The notes beneath the pieces are model-generated. The model searched no databases, was not told the DNA's origin, and saw only the letters and a program-made list of their open reading frames with translations. Of a stretch of DNA of 64,000 nt, positions 38,848 through 48,678 are shown one piece after another. Made by a program: the position numbers and the translations under genes. The stretch spans positions 7,267,501-7,331,500 of the forward strand of contig OX031060.1 in the NCBI GenBank assembly GCA_943736015.1. The letters are read 5' to 3'. The DNA comes from Tridacna crocea (lineage: Eukaryota; Mollusca; Bivalvia; Cardiida; Cardiidae). Within the stretch, counting starts at the first letter, position 1. The number at the start of each line of letters is the position of its first letter.

Positions 38848-40870
38848 CGCAGTTCTCATCCTGTAACATGGTAGTAAAGACAACGTTCTTATCCAGTGAC
38901 AGGGGTCGTAAAGGCGAGGTTCTCATCAAGTGACTAGGTCTAAAAGGCGAGGCTCTCATCCAATGATAGAATCTTAAAGGCAAGGTTCTCATCCAGTGAT
39001 AGAATCTTAAAGGCAAGGTTCTCATCCAGTGACGCAATCTAAAAGGCGAGGTTCTCATCCAGTGATAGACTCTTCCAGGCGAGGTTCTCATCCAATAAAG
39101 GGATCGTAAAAGCAAAGTTATTATCCTGTGACTCCTGTGACATGATCGAAATGGAAAAGGTATCATCATGTGACATGATCGTAAAGGCGAGGTTCTCATC
39201 CAGTTACAGGGGTCTTAAAGGCCAGTTTCTTATCCAGTGACAGGGGTCTTAAAGGCAAGTATCTTATCCAGTGACAGTGGTCCTAAAGGCAAGGTTCTCA
39301 TCCAGTGACAGGGGCCTTAAAGGCAAGGTTCTCATCCAGTGACGGGGGCCTTAAAGGCAAGGTTCTCATCCAGTGACAGGGGTCTCAAGCCAAGGTTCTT
39401 ATCCAGCTACAGGGGGTCTTAAAGGCAAGTGTCTTATCCAGTGATATGGGTCCTAAAAGCAAGGTTCTCATCCAGTGACAGGGATCTTAAAGGTAAGGTT
39501 CTCATCCAGTAACAGGGGCCTTAAAGGCAAGGTTTTCATCCAGTGACTGGGGTCTTAAAGGCTAGGTTCTCATCTATTGCCAGTGATCTTAAAGGCAAGG
39601 CTCTCATCCATTGACAGGCGTCTTAAAGGCGAGGTTCTCATCGATCACTAGTGGTCTTAAAGGCGAGGTTCTCATCCAGTCACAAAGGTCTTAAAGGCAA
39701 GGTTCTCATCCAGTGACAGGCGTCTTAAAGGCGAGATTTTCATCCATTAAAGGGGTCTTAAAGGCGAGGTTCTTATCCAATGACATGGGTCTTAATGGCA
39801 AGGTTCTTATCCAGCTACAGGGGTCTTAAAGGCAAGGTTTTATTCCAGTGACTGGGGTCTTAAAGGCAAGGTTCTCATACGAATACAGGGGTCTTAAAGG
39901 CAAGGTTCTTATCCGGTTACAGGGATCTTAAAGGCAAGGTTCCCATCCAGTGACAGGGGTCTTAAAGGCAAGGTTCTCATCCAGTGGCAGGGGTCTTAAA
40001 GGCAAGTTTTCATCCAATGATGGTGTCTTTAAGGCAAGGTTCTGATCCGATGACGGGGTCTACACGGCGAGATTCTCATCCAGCCGCGGTGTTCGCGGCG
40101 AGGTTGTCATTCAGTGACCAAAAGCTCGCCTCTAATACTGTGACGGGGTTTTCTAAAGGGCATACCGGTATAATGAATCTAGTCAAAAGCACCTTTTACT
40201 GTTGCGCTCATCTACTGTCTGATCTTGAAATACTCCGATTAGGAGATATTCTTCAAACAGGCGTCCGGTTCTTGGGTTCTCATGCAGTTACAAAGGCCTT
40301 AAAGGCAATGTTCTCATCCAGTGACAGACGTCTTAAAGGCGGGGTTCTCATCCATCGACAGGTGTATTAAAGGTGAGGTTCTAATCCATTGACATGGGTC
40401 TTAAAGGCGAGGTTCTTATCCAGTGATAGGGGTCTTAAAGGCAAGGTTCTTATCCAGTGACAGGGGTCTTAAAGGCGAGGTTCTCATACGGTGACAGGGG
40501 TCTTAAAGGCAAGGTTCGTATCCGGTTACAGGGGTCTTAAAGTCAAGGTTCCTATCCAGTGACAGGGGTCTTAAAGGCAAGGTTCTCATCCAGTGACGGG
40601 ATCTTAAACGCAAAGTTTATATCCAATGACGGTGTCTTTAAGGCAAGGTTCTCATCCGCTGACGGGGTCTACACGGCGAGGTTCTCATCCAGCCGCGGGG
40701 TTTTTGCGGCGAGGTTGTCAATCAGTGACCAAAAGCTCGCCTCTAATACTGTGACGGGGTTTTCTAAAGGTATTATCGGTATTATGAATCTAGTCAAAAG
40801 CACCTTTTACCGTTGCACTCACCTACTGTCTGATCTTGGAATACTCGGATTAGGAGATATTCTTGAAACC
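38848..40870. repeat. Minisatellite, 33/34-bp units with higher-order duplication
   Basis: The unit TTAAAGGCAAGGTTCTCATC + CAGTGACAGGGGTC is repeated about 55 times in variant forms. The left 350 bp use a 33-bp form, so a minus frame stays open there (11-residue repeat MRTSPLRFYHW-like). The rest is mostly 34 bp and does not keep one frame. Two non-repeat inserts (about 40085-40290 and 40690-40870, containing CAAAAGCTCGCCTCTAATAC and GTCAAAAGCACCTTTTAC) are copies of each other. Confidence 0.95.
40022..40265. repeat. First copy of 609-bp-offset duplication in the minisatellite
   Basis: GGTGTCTTTAAGGCAAGGTT, ACGGGGTCTACACGGCGAG, CCAAAAGCTCGCCTCTAATA, GAATCTAGTCAAAAGCACC and GATTAGGAGATATTCTT all recur 609 bp downstream at 40631-40870 with few changes. 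The segment contains sequence that is not part of the 34-bp unit. Confidence 0.9.
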
Positions 40871-40929
40871 AAAAAATAAATAAGTATGATATATTATCAT
40901 TTAGGTTTTGCTATCAGCTGGAAAGTTTC

Positions 40930-41150
40930 ATTATCACACAATCCCTACTTTTGACGACCCTGAGAAAGAAGCCTTTAGAAAACATTGCGGGAAAAGGAGA
41001 AAATGATGGTAACCAGCATTTTCTCCTTTTCCCACGATGTTTTCTACTCTTCACAAAACAAATGCGAAGTTTACAGTTACTTTTCTTTTGTTGTCTGCAA
41101 ATGCTTTCGATTTGGACATGCCTAAAATATTGTTGTTTTGTAATGAGTTA
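40930..41150 (+). repeat. MITE-A, near full length
   Basis: ATTATCACACAATCCCTACT to TTTTGTAATGAGTTA. The hairpin has one change (AAATGATGGTAACCAGCATT). It lacks the first few terminal bases. Confidence 0.9.
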
Positions 41151-41283
41151 TGACTTATAGGCAGTATAAGAGCCCCTCGCCTCCCCTTTCAAAAACATAC
41201 CCACTGCTTGGACTACATTATATGATTTTTTACATGACGTTGTAGAACACCGACCTAGATTATTTGGACCTACACAACTTTTT
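41151..41283. other. No gene or clear repeat seen
   Basis: Short spacer without a notable feature. Confidence 0.4.
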
Positions 41284-41600
41284 TATACCCTTTTACCAAA
41301 GGACGTAATTATAGAATGGTAATTGACGAAAGCAATTTGCAGACGACAATGTCTACGAGGTTGTAACGACAGAATTTTGCTTCGGAAGGGTGAAAAACAT
41401 TCGTGGGAAAAAGGGAAAATGCAAGGAAAAAGGTAAGAGCAAATTGTGGAAAGAGGAATAAATGCAGGTAAGAGCAAATTGTGGAAAGAGGAATAAATGC
41501 TGGTTACCAGCATTTTTTGACTTTACCACAATGTTTTCAAAAACATTTTTTTCCCTCAATTTCGCTGAAAAACTGGATTGTGTCTTAAAAGGTAAACCAC
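41284..41600 (-). repeat. MITE-A with tandem-duplicated hairpin arm
   Basis: AGGTAAGAGCAAATTGTGGA with AAGAGGAATAAATGC is present at about 41432-41467 and again at 41467-41501. The left half of the hairpin is thus extended before CTGGTTACCAGC. The ends are worn. Confidence 0.75.
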
Positions 41601-41932
41601 AAGAAAAACCCACTCATTGGTATTGGTGTAATAATCTTCTTCACTCTTTACCAAACGACAAAATTTTAGACTGGTCTAAATTGAAAGCATGCGCAGACGA
41701 CAAAATAAATGTGACTAAAAAATTGACATTTGTTTTGTGAAGGGTAGAAAACATTCTGGGGAAAGGAGAGAATGTTGGTAACCAGCATTTTCTCATTATC
41801 CAACAATGTTTTCAAAAGGCTTCATTCACAGAGGTGTCAAGATTAGGGACTGTGTGGTAATGGGTTAAAAGGTAAACCATAAGAAAACCCCATTCATTGC
41901 TATTGGTGTAATAACTTCTCAAACCCTGAAAG
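41588..41932 (+). repeat. Direct repeats flanking a MITE-A, 280-bp period
   Basis: GGTAAACCACAAGAAAAACC with CATTGGTATTGGTGTAATAA (41591) recurs as GGTAAACCATAAGAAAACCC with CATTGCTATTGGTGTAATAA (41871). Both are directly preceded by TTAAAA. The MITE-A lies between them. Confidence 0.85.
41640..41869 (-). repeat. MITE-A, full length
   Basis: TTCACTCTTTACCAAACGAC to TGTGTGGTAATGGGTTAA. The hairpin around 41765-41802 has three mismatches (GAGAGAATGTTGG / CATTTTCTCATTATCC). Confidence 0.9.
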
Positions 41933-42019
41933 TGTGGTTCGAAGCCAACAGATTTTTTGGTCTAAAATGGTACCCACATTGATGGCAGTTCACTTGATTT
42001 TTTACTTGCGGTTTCATCA

Positions 42020-42092
42020 AATCTGACAAAGTTTAATGAAGATCTTACTGCACGTTTTGTGCAGTCTGATCTTAATCTACATTTTCCGAAGG
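42020..42092 (+). repeat. MITE-B hairpin, truncated left arm
   Basis: GTTTAATGAAGATCTTACTG, CACGTTTTGTGCAGTCTGAT and CTTAATCTACATTTTCCGAA. Confidence 0.72.
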
Positions 42093-42401
42093 GGCAACTG
42101 TTGTTGTGAAAGCCTCTCGAGTTTAATGGTTGCAATATTAATAATTCATGACCAATTAAAACAGATGAAAAGCGTTATTGCCGCATACTTTCTCACTCTT
42201 GTTTCCTTCCCACTTGTAATTGTGCACAATTTCACGACATTTGACCCAATATCTCCATTTAAAAGACATTTCCGCATGTCATTAGGTGAAAAAGAAACGT
42301 CAGAGAAAGTAACCCCATATACTTAAAGTACAAAATTTTAATAACATAACTTTTCTTTTCATACATCAAAATCTATTACCGAGGTTCCCTCTTTTCTTTG
42401 A
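42093..42401. other. No gene or clear repeat seen
   Basis: A 96-codon plus frame (42036-42326) starts in the MITE-B hairpin and shows no recognisable domain. Confidence 0.4.
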
Positions 42402-42631
42402 TTTAACCTTTTCCCAAACAATCCCTAGTTCTTACGACCAAGGAGAAGAGCCCTTTTGAAAACATAATTGGAAAAGGGGAAAATGCTGGTAACCAGCATT
42501 TTCTCCTTTTCACACTATGTTTTCTACCCTATCAATAACAGAATTCATCATGAGTGGTACATTTAATATCTGTGTCTGCAGACCTCCTCAATTTGGTTTT
42601 TTGTCTATTTTTTTTGTTTGGGAAAGGGTGA
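42402..42631 (+). repeat. MITE-A, diverged right half
   Basis: TTTAACCTTTTCCCAAACAA with a perfect hairpin at 42474-42511. The right half reads TGTGTCTGCAGACCTCCTCA and ends TTTGGGAAAGGGTGA. Confidence 0.82.
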
Positions 42632-42674
42632 AAAGTCATAATAATCTTTTGACCAATCATAGGATGCAAAAGCA

Positions 42675-42778
42675 TTCCTTGGTGGCTCGGTGATACAGAG
42701 AGAGAGACTCGAAACCTGGATGCCAAAGGTTTGAGCCTCAATGGAAGCAATGTGTTTCTTTATGAAGTGTGTTTAGTC
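42675..42778 (+). repeat. tRNA-like SINE head remnant
   Basis: Box A-like TTGGTGGCTCGGTGATACAG and box B-like CAAAGGTTTGAGCCTCAATG, followed by AGCAATGTGTTTCTTTATGA. No tail is seen. Confidence 0.5.
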
Positions 42779-42806
42779 AAGACAATTTAGAGCCCTATAT
42801 ATACTA

Positions 42807-43032
42807 TTAACCCTTTACTAAATAACCCCTGTTTTTTACGACCCTTAGATAAAAGCCTTTGAAAACATTGTGGGTAAAAGGAGAAAATGCTGGTTACCAG
42901 CATTTTCTCCTTTTCCACAGTGTTTTCTACCCTGCTAGAAACAAATTACAATTTTCAGTGACGTTTATTTTGTCGTCTGCAGATGCTTTCAATGTGGACT
43001 AGCTGGAAATTTTGTCGTTGGTAAAGAGTTTA
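42807..43032 (+). repeat. MITE-A, full length
   Basis: TATTAACCCTTTACTAAATA to GTCGTTGGTAAAGAGTTTA with a perfect hairpin at 42880-42917. Confidence 0.9.
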
Positions 43033-43290
43033 TGGTGAAACCAAAAATATATGAGAGTGTCGCCTTGGTATCATGGACAGAATGCTGAAAGCAGCGAGAA
43101 ACATCTGGCAGCCAGTTGGACAGCCATACCATGAAACCACTTACTGGTATATAAGGCATCACGAAGTTGCGTTTACTTCCCTGTTTTCCCACAATGCCTT
43201 TCTCATGTAGTTCATCTTTATGTTTCTCAATTTCCGATGCGCTTTAAGCACTGAATAAACTACGATCAGCCTGCATAGAGCTGATATGGT
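43033..43290. other. Unassigned DNA, SINE-like in part
   Basis: GGTATCATGGACAGAATGCT at 43071 and its surroundings recall the head of a tRNA-like repeat, but box B is not convincing. Confidence 0.3.
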
Positions 43291-43292
43291 CT

Positions 43293-43535
43293 TTAACACG
43301 CGGAAAGGGGCATACGGACATTTTCTTAAACTGTCGTCTCGGATCAGCCTGCGCAGGCTAATCCGAGACGGCACTTTACGACTACATTAGTTTTTTGTGC
43401 TGCAGCAGATCTGCGCAAAACAGAAAATTACGTAAAAACGGAAAGTATCGTTTCGGATCAGCCTGCGCAGGCTAATGCGATACGACACTTTATGCAAATT
43501 TCCGAATGTGCATTTTAGTGTGTTCCAAGCCAATA
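43293..43535 (+). repeat. Foldback-D
   Basis: AACACGCGGAAAGGGGCATA at the left and GTGCATTTTAGTGTGTTCCA at the right, with two short hairpins (GGATCAGCCTGCGCAGGCTA at 43341 and again at 43456). Both loops have lost the CAGTCCGC spacer in parallel, so each is now a direct palindrome. Confidence 0.85.
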
Positions 43536-43584
43536 TGCCTACATATCTAATTTTGCATGGGTGATCATTTGCATGGGTAATCAT

Positions 43585-43698
43585 CCGATCAGGATATATT
43601 CTTCAGCGAAAAGTTAAGTTCGAAATAGAATGGATCGGATTTTTACTCTTGGCTCGGAAGTTTGATTTAGCTCAGTTAGCAGGATAAAAGTTCAGCTC
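43585..43698 (-). repeat. MITE-B end fragment
   Basis: GATCAGGATATATTCTTCAG, TCGGATTTTTACTCTTGGCT and AGCTCAGTTAGCAGGATAAA match the half of MITE-B away from the AGCAGCCTAAGG end. Confidence 0.5.
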
Positions 43699-44389
43699 GA
43701 ATTTTGAATCAAACTCTTATAATTGTTTACTCTACCATAATATTTTTCGAACTAGCGAATGCGCGTAGCGTGTTGACCAAAAACAGCGTTAACTTTCAAA
43801 ATATCGCTGAACTGCTTCAAAGCTGAAAGCAATTTCGTGGACAAACAAATCGACCCGTATCACTAAATAGAGACATTTTAAATCAAACTTCTTTGTTTTC
43901 TTTCAAAATGTACAGTGGTATTCATACTGGAAATATGTCAACGCTAGAAAAACACTGCACAGATTTGCAATAATATTTGTATTGTCCAAAATGGAGCAAA
44001 ATCGATTAGGCTCACCGCATGACACGTTGTCCGCCATTTTGTCTATTTGAAAGAGTGTGACGCCACCTAGCGGCAAACAATACCGAGTCAATAGAGTTAT
44101 CGCACTCTACCGTAAATGGCGTTGCGTTGTGAAAATAGCTTTAGGGTTGTGGGTAATTGAAATTTTATAGTAACAAGTATCAAGTGTTTGATTAAGGAAA
44201 TAGAAAAGAGAAATATCGAAACATTTCCCATGTTGAGAAATGAAGCAATAGACCTGAATCATTTAAGAAAAGGGGCTCAAATTGCAAAGAAGACGTTGAG
44301 TCTTTTGGGAAAATAACTTTGTGATAAAATGTCTGAGAAACGAAATTCGAGTATCAGACTGAACTTATTTCTAAAAATAGTAAACGTAA
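43699..44389. other. No gene or clear repeat seen
   Basis: Less repetitive than its surroundings. A 62-codon minus frame at 43903-44091 has no recognisable feature. Confidence 0.4.
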
Positions 44390-44618
44390 TTAGCTCTTTA
44401 CCAAACGACAAAATGTTAGACTTATACAATTTGAAAGCATTTGCAGACGACAGCATAAACGTGACTCAGAAGTTTAACCTTGACTGTAGAAGAGTAGAAA
44501 ACAATTGTGGGAAAAGGAGAAAATGCTGGTTTCCAGCATTTTCTCCTTTTCCCACGATGTTTTCAGAAGTCTTCTACCTTTCGGCCGTAAAATCGATGGA
44601 TTCTTTGTTAAAAAGTAA
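44390..44618 (-). repeat. MITE-A, full length
   Basis: TTAGCTCTTTACCAAACGAC to CTTTGTTAAAAAGTAAC. The hairpin at 44512-44552 is perfect except for the loop GGTTTCC. Confidence 0.88.
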
Positions 44619-44714
44619 CTCCAAGTTCCGTCAGGGCCCCGAAACAAGCGTAATTGCTGGGGCCTAATTATGCAGCGAAAAGAGGGCAACCCTTCAAGCA
44701 CCTGTCACACTGAA

Positions 44715-44806
44715 TACAGTCGCCTTTGCGGACAGTGTAGATCAAGATAAAACTGCACAAAACGTGCAGCCTGATCTTTGTTCTACTCTGTCCGCTTCAA
44801 TGAAAT
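44715..44806 (-). repeat. MITE-B hairpin and left flank
   Basis: GCCTTTGCGGACAGTGTAGA, TCAAGATAAAACTGCACAAA, ACGTGCAGCCTGATCTTTGT and TCTACTCTGTCCGCTTC. Confidence 0.8.
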
Positions 44807-44911
44807 ACTGTAGACGAAATCAAACTTAACTCTTTACAAAATCAATAACACTTGTAGACAACATAGTAAATGGACTCTGATGTTTCAGCTATGCTTTGGC
44901 AAAAGATGGCT

Positions 44912-45139
44912 TAACCCTTTCCCAAACGACAAACTTTTGGACTACACCAAATTGAAAGCATTTTCAGACGACAATTTAACTCCTGCTGAAAAGATAATTT
45001 CTGTGTATGATAGGGTAGAAAACATTGTGAGAAAAGGAGAAAATGTTGGTTACCAGCATTTTCTCCTTTTCCCACAATGTTTTCAAAAGGCTACTATTCC
45101 AGACCCGTAAAAACCAGAAATTGTTTGGGAAAGGGTTAA
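44912..45139 (-). repeat. MITE-A, full length
   Basis: TTAACCCTTTCCCAAACGAC to TGTTTGGGAAAGGGTTAA. The terminal arms of 17 bp are nearly perfect (CCTTTCCCAAACRAC). The hairpin is at 45033-45073. Confidence 0.93.
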
Positions 45140-45269
45140 TACATCTGATTAACGTATGATAACAAGTCATCATCATGGTCATGGATCTTTAAAAATCCAT
45201 TTTGCCTAGTAACTGACTGCATTATGAGGTTAAATGGTCCTTGGATAAACAGAAGTAGCAACTTCGTTA

Positions 45270-45570
45270 TGGGGTTATAATGATTATATTTATTTCCAAT
45301 GATACGGTAGAATATGGGAAAAGGAGAAAATGCTATAATTATATCAGCATTTTCTCCTTTACCCACAATGGTACAAAGTCTGTTTTCTTTAATAAAATTG
45401 AAAGCATAATTATGTACACGACAGAAATAAACCTAACTGTAATAATGATATCTGTAGTATAGTAGAAAATATTGTGAGAAAAGGAGCAAGTGCTGGATAC
45501 TGCATTTTCTCCTTTACCCAAAATGTTCTCAAAAGCCTTATTTCTTCATGGTCGTGAAAACTAATCGGGT
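45270..45570 (-). repeat. Two MITE-A-like hairpin elements in tandem
   Basis: The first hairpin GGGAAAAGGAGAAAATGCTA / TAGCATTTTCTCCTTTACCC (with ATAATTATAT loop, 45315-45365) and the second AAAAGGAGCAAGTGCTGGAT (45479) are separated by TTGAAAGCATAATTATGTAC and ACGACAGAAATAAACCTAAC. The second is a normal reverse MITE-A core, and the first is a hairpin with a new loop. Confidence 0.7.
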
Positions 45571-45714
45571 TTATAACATTACTGTGGTGAAAGGTGGAGT
45601 ACTGAACTCTGAGTCGCGAAATTACGTTCGTTATGGTTGGCCTTTATTGCCTGCCAGCTTAATGTCTGTTTATCACTGCAGCCAATCGATAGAATTATAG
45701 GAAATTCGCTGTAT

Positions 45715-45820
45715 TGTCCCTTAGGCTGCTGAGCGGGTCTCGCTGACCCTTTGCGGACAGTGTAGATCAACAGATAGATCATGGATCTATATTGTGCGAT
45801 AAGGAGATTTTACTAAAAAA
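45715..45820 (-). repeat. MITE-B left half, hairpin damaged
   Basis: GTCCCTTAGGCTGCTGAGCG, GTCTCGCTGACCCTTTGCGG and ACAGTGTAGATCAACAGATA. About 30 bp of the hairpin centre are missing before GATCATGGATCTATATTG. The rest is cut off near the next MITE-A. Confidence 0.8.
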
Positions 45821-45832
45821 ATGTATTAATAC

Positions 45833-46053
45833 ACCCTTTACCAAACAATCCCTGGTTTTTAAGGCCCTGAGGGAGAAGCCTTTTGAAAACATTGTGGAAA
45901 AAGGAGAAAATGCTGGTTTTGTTTTCCCATTTTCCCACAATGTTTTCTTCCCTGCTGGAAACAATTTTCGCTTTTTAGTAACATTAGTTTTGTCGTCTGC
46001 AAGTGCTTTTAATTTGGACCAGTCTAAAATTTTGTCGTTTGGGAAAGGGTTAA
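45833..46053 (+). repeat. MITE-A with altered hairpin arm
   Basis: ACACCCTTTACCAAACAATC to GTTTGGGAAAGGGTTAA. The right arm reads TTTTGTTTTCCCATTTTCCC in place of ACCAGCATTTTCTCCTTTTC. Confidence 0.88.
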
Positions 46054-46214
46054 GTTTGAAATAGCATTATTGTGGTCTGTTCACTACTGCCTTTAAAGTT
46101 TAGTTTCACTTATTTAGAAGAACAAGGATTATACTCTTTGCCAGGCGACAAATTCTGTAATGTTCTCTTGTTGAAAATAACAAATGCAGACGAAAGGCGA
46201 AAGGTTTTCCCATG

Positions 46215-46302
46215 AAGGGCCAAGAGGATCCAGTGTGGCTCGAGCCTGAGGCCCTCCAGGTTACTAGTCCCACACTTTACCACTGAGCCACACAGTACCC
46301 CA
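46215..46302 (-). repeat. tRNA-like SINE head remnant
   Basis: On the minus strand GTGTGGCTCAGTGGTAAAGT (box A) and CCTCAGGCTCGAGCCACACT (box B-like). It is the same head type as at 21.8 kb, without body or tail. Confidence 0.6.
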
Positions 46303-46429
46303 TAACAAGAATTACAAAGGTGCTCAGGAAGAAATTATATACAGGAACTCTTATTCTTTTTCACTTTTTGTAAGACCAATAATTTGTCGTAATTTTTTCT
46401 TGACATTCAGAAATAATTCAAATTTATTG

Positions 46430-46700
46430 CTTGTGGCGAGAAAATCGGACGACAAAAGGCGGTAAACACAGAGTTTACCAAAAATAGAGCATCGAGATTG
46501 ACACGAAACACCGCCAATTGTGACAAATGGTCTTAATTGGGCGACGATGATTGCGGACTAATTCTGACCGTTATGTGCTATACGACAACTGCTGCCATCT
46601 GTCGCCGCCAATCAACGGAACAGCCCGGTCACCTTATGGTCACCTGAAACAACCTGTCTACAATCATTTCACTGCCAGTTTTTTTTTTTAGCATTTGACA
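46430..46700. promoter_or_regulatory. Candidate non-repetitive regulatory tract
   Basis: 46490-46660 has balanced composition and no member of the repeat families. It contains CGCCAATTGTGACAAATGG, CTTAATTGGGCGACGATGAT and CTGCCATCTGTCGCCGCCAA. These include homeobox- and E-box-like words. It is a candidate conserved element by inference only. Confidence 0.2.
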
Positions 46701-46832
46701 AAGACGACAAGAAAATCGATATAAATGTCATTTCGGTCCGCGATTTTTATAATAATTGTTTGTATTGTAACTGGTGGTTTTTGTCCAAGAATTTAATCCC
46801 TTTCTTCCCCTGTCCTATTCTATTAATTCATA

Positions 46833-47000
46833 CAAGACGACAAATTTCAGACTTTTCCAAGTCAAACACTATTGCGGACAATATTCTTCAAAAGAATGTA
46901 ACTAAAATTATGACATTTGTCAAAGGATGAAAAAGGAGAAAATGCTGGTAATAGCATTTCTTCTTCTGTAGATCAAGTTTTCAAAAGGTTATGTACTCAA
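46833..47000 (-). repeat. MITE-A, diverged
   Basis: CAAGACGACAAATTTCAGAC, CTATTGCGGACAATATTCTT, AGGAGAAAATGCTGGTAATA and AGCATTTCTTCTTCTG. The ends are lost. Confidence 0.65.
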
Positions 47001-47264
47001 CAAAAACATGGAATAATGTGCAAAAAGGTAGAGCAATCTTTTTTTTGAAGCCGCTCCATGAAACATTGCTACATTTTTTAATCATTCCAGTTTTGAACAA
47101 ATGACATCCAATTGAAGAAAAAGGTTGGCACTGCTAAGAATCCACCAATCATTTGTAATATTATGTATGAATATACCAGTATATTCCGAATGACAATAAG
47201 AAACAGTTTCAGCTTCAGTGTAGAGGGAGCTCTGTTAAAATTGTTCTAAGCCCCATGAAGTTCA

Positions 47265-47480
47265 TTAAAACTCATTGACACCCCGGGGTGCTGACATGTT
47301 CGTGTCCCTAGTATTTTATCGGGGTTTGTGGGGGTGATTTATTGATCGTAATTGGGCCAAAACTCCTTTAATTATGAGACCATCGGAGAATGGAAAAGCA
47401 GCAATCATTTTGATACTTTTGATGGCTTTTATGATCGCACAATGTGCTCGTTTTGTTAACATTTCACGGTGGATATTCAT
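47265..47480. promoter_or_regulatory. Candidate non-repetitive regulatory tract
   Basis: ACACCCCGGGGTGCTGACAT (a CCCCGGGG palindrome), TGATTTATTGATCGTAATTG, CCTTTAATTATGAGACC and GGCTTTTATGATCGCACAAT are homeobox- and Hox-like words in a repeat-free stretch. The role is inferred only from composition. Confidence 0.2.
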
Positions 47481-47494
47481 TAAAGACTAACCAG

Positions 47495-47565
47495 CCGACT
47501 AAATGATAGACTTGTCCAGATTGAAAGAATTTGTGGACGACAAATTAAAATGAGTCATGCTTCGT
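47495..47565 (-). repeat. MITE-A left fragment
   Basis: GCCGACTAAATGATAGACTT, GTCCAGATTGAAAGAATTTG and TGGACGACAAATTAAAATGA. It breaks off where foldback-C begins. Confidence 0.6.
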
Positions 47566-47700
47566 AAATATGGGGCTTGATGCATCTGCAAAAGATATCG
47601 ACCTAGGTCAGCCTGCGCAGATTGCGCAGGCTGACCTGGGTTGATACCTTTTGCCATTGGTCAAATTTTTTCTGTAGGCTCAAGGGACCAGATAACCTTA
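47562..47700 (+). repeat. Foldback-C
   Basis: TATGGGGCTTGATGCATCTG, CAAAAGATATCGACCTAGGT, with hairpin arms TCAGCCTGCGCAG / CTGCGCAGGCTGACCTGGG at 47607-47640, and the far end GTAGGCTCAAGGGACCAGAT. Confidence 0.82.
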
Positions 47701-47738
47701 CGTATCATAGCATAGCACAGCATAGCATAGCATTTTAT
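47700..47738. repeat. (TAGCA)n microsatellite
   Basis: Six TAGCA/CAGCA pentamers at 47706-47734. Confidence 0.75.
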
Positions 47739-47854
47739 CAATTTATGAGATGACTTTCTTAATAAAACCCATTATTACATTCTGTTACTAATAATAGTAA
47801 CATTTTCCACCGAAAATGGTGTAATACCAGTGTCACGCGAGGGCAGATATGACG

Positions 47855-47893
47855 GGGCAACGGGCTGATATCTGATATCCTGCCCGTTGATAA
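47855..47893. repeat. Short hairpin related to the 48.5-kb palindrome
   Basis: CAACGGGCTGATATCTGATA / TCCTGCCCGTTG forms a 16-bp stem with little loop. Nearby GAGGGCAGATATGACGGGGC shares words with the larger palindrome. Confidence 0.55.
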
Positions 47894-47959
47894 GATATTT
47901 GTTCTATATCTATAGCAACAGAACACTAGCTCGTAAACTAACGTTCTCAAAACATCCAT

Positions 47960-48500
47960 TTTGAAAAAAATGGCCGAATCGGACCGTCAATCGCTAGCGG
48001 ACAAATCTTCAAAATTACAGGCAACGTTGAATCGTTAAACCAACAAAGACGTGACAAATAGAGAATAGATTGTTGTTGTCTTGGATTGGGAAACTTATCA
48101 GGCAATGTGTAGTGTCTATAGGCTAGTAGTTCTACGATTTATATCCACTGAGCCGGGAGAACCGAGCTTGATTTTTAAGTTTCATAAATCGAAGCACCAA
48201 CCATCTATTCTATTTATCCTGTTTCTCAGTTTGATCCCTATCACACTAAATTGAATATTTAGATTGAGAAACAATAATGGCAACATCTTTTTAACAATGA
48301 ACAAACATGAAGAACTGTTAATTTAAAACGTCCTATACTGCACATACGCAGCTCTACGATAGTGATGATGAATGACGTCATGAACGTGACGTTTACCCGC
48401 GGAAAAAAGTTGTGTCGAATGGAAACAAGATATTTTTGTTTTTAGTATTTAAACATGCTAGAAAACCAAAAAAGTCGAGCAAATGATCCCTGAATGTAAT
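47960..48500. other. No gene or clear repeat seen
   Basis: AATGACGTCATGAACGTGAC at 48371 is a CRE-like pair. There is no coding support. Confidence 0.4.
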
Positions 48501-48502
48501 AA

Positions 48503-48649
48503 AGAGGTTATTACACGGCTGATGAGGGCCGGAGAGTGATATTGGCCCTCCACCTCGAAATCTGCCCTCGGGCTAAAGCCCTCGGGGCAGATATCAAGGT
48601 GGCGGGCCGATATCACTCTCCGGCCCTCATCAGCCGTGTAATAACCTCT
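48503..48649. repeat. 147-bp near-perfect palindrome P4
   Basis: AGAGGTTATTACACGGCTGA at the left end is exactly complementary to the right end. The arms of about 72 bp match at nearly all positions up to the centre GGGCTAAAGCCC. GC content is well above its surroundings. The flanks GTAATAA and TAATTAC also pair. One arm pair differs at ATATTGGCCCTCC / GGCGGGCCGATAT. Confidence 0.92.
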
Positions 48650-48678
48650 AATTACAGAGATGCATTAAACCCCCGAAA

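Noticed and set aside
38789..39199. 136-codon minus frame with an 11-residue repeat
   Set aside because: It follows the 33-bp part of the minisatellite. The frame is lost once the unit becomes 34 bp, and there are no signals of transcription.
39984..40370. 128-codon plus frame
   Set aside because: It crosses the 34-bp minisatellite and its non-unit insert. The duplicated region 609 bp on has a different frame length.
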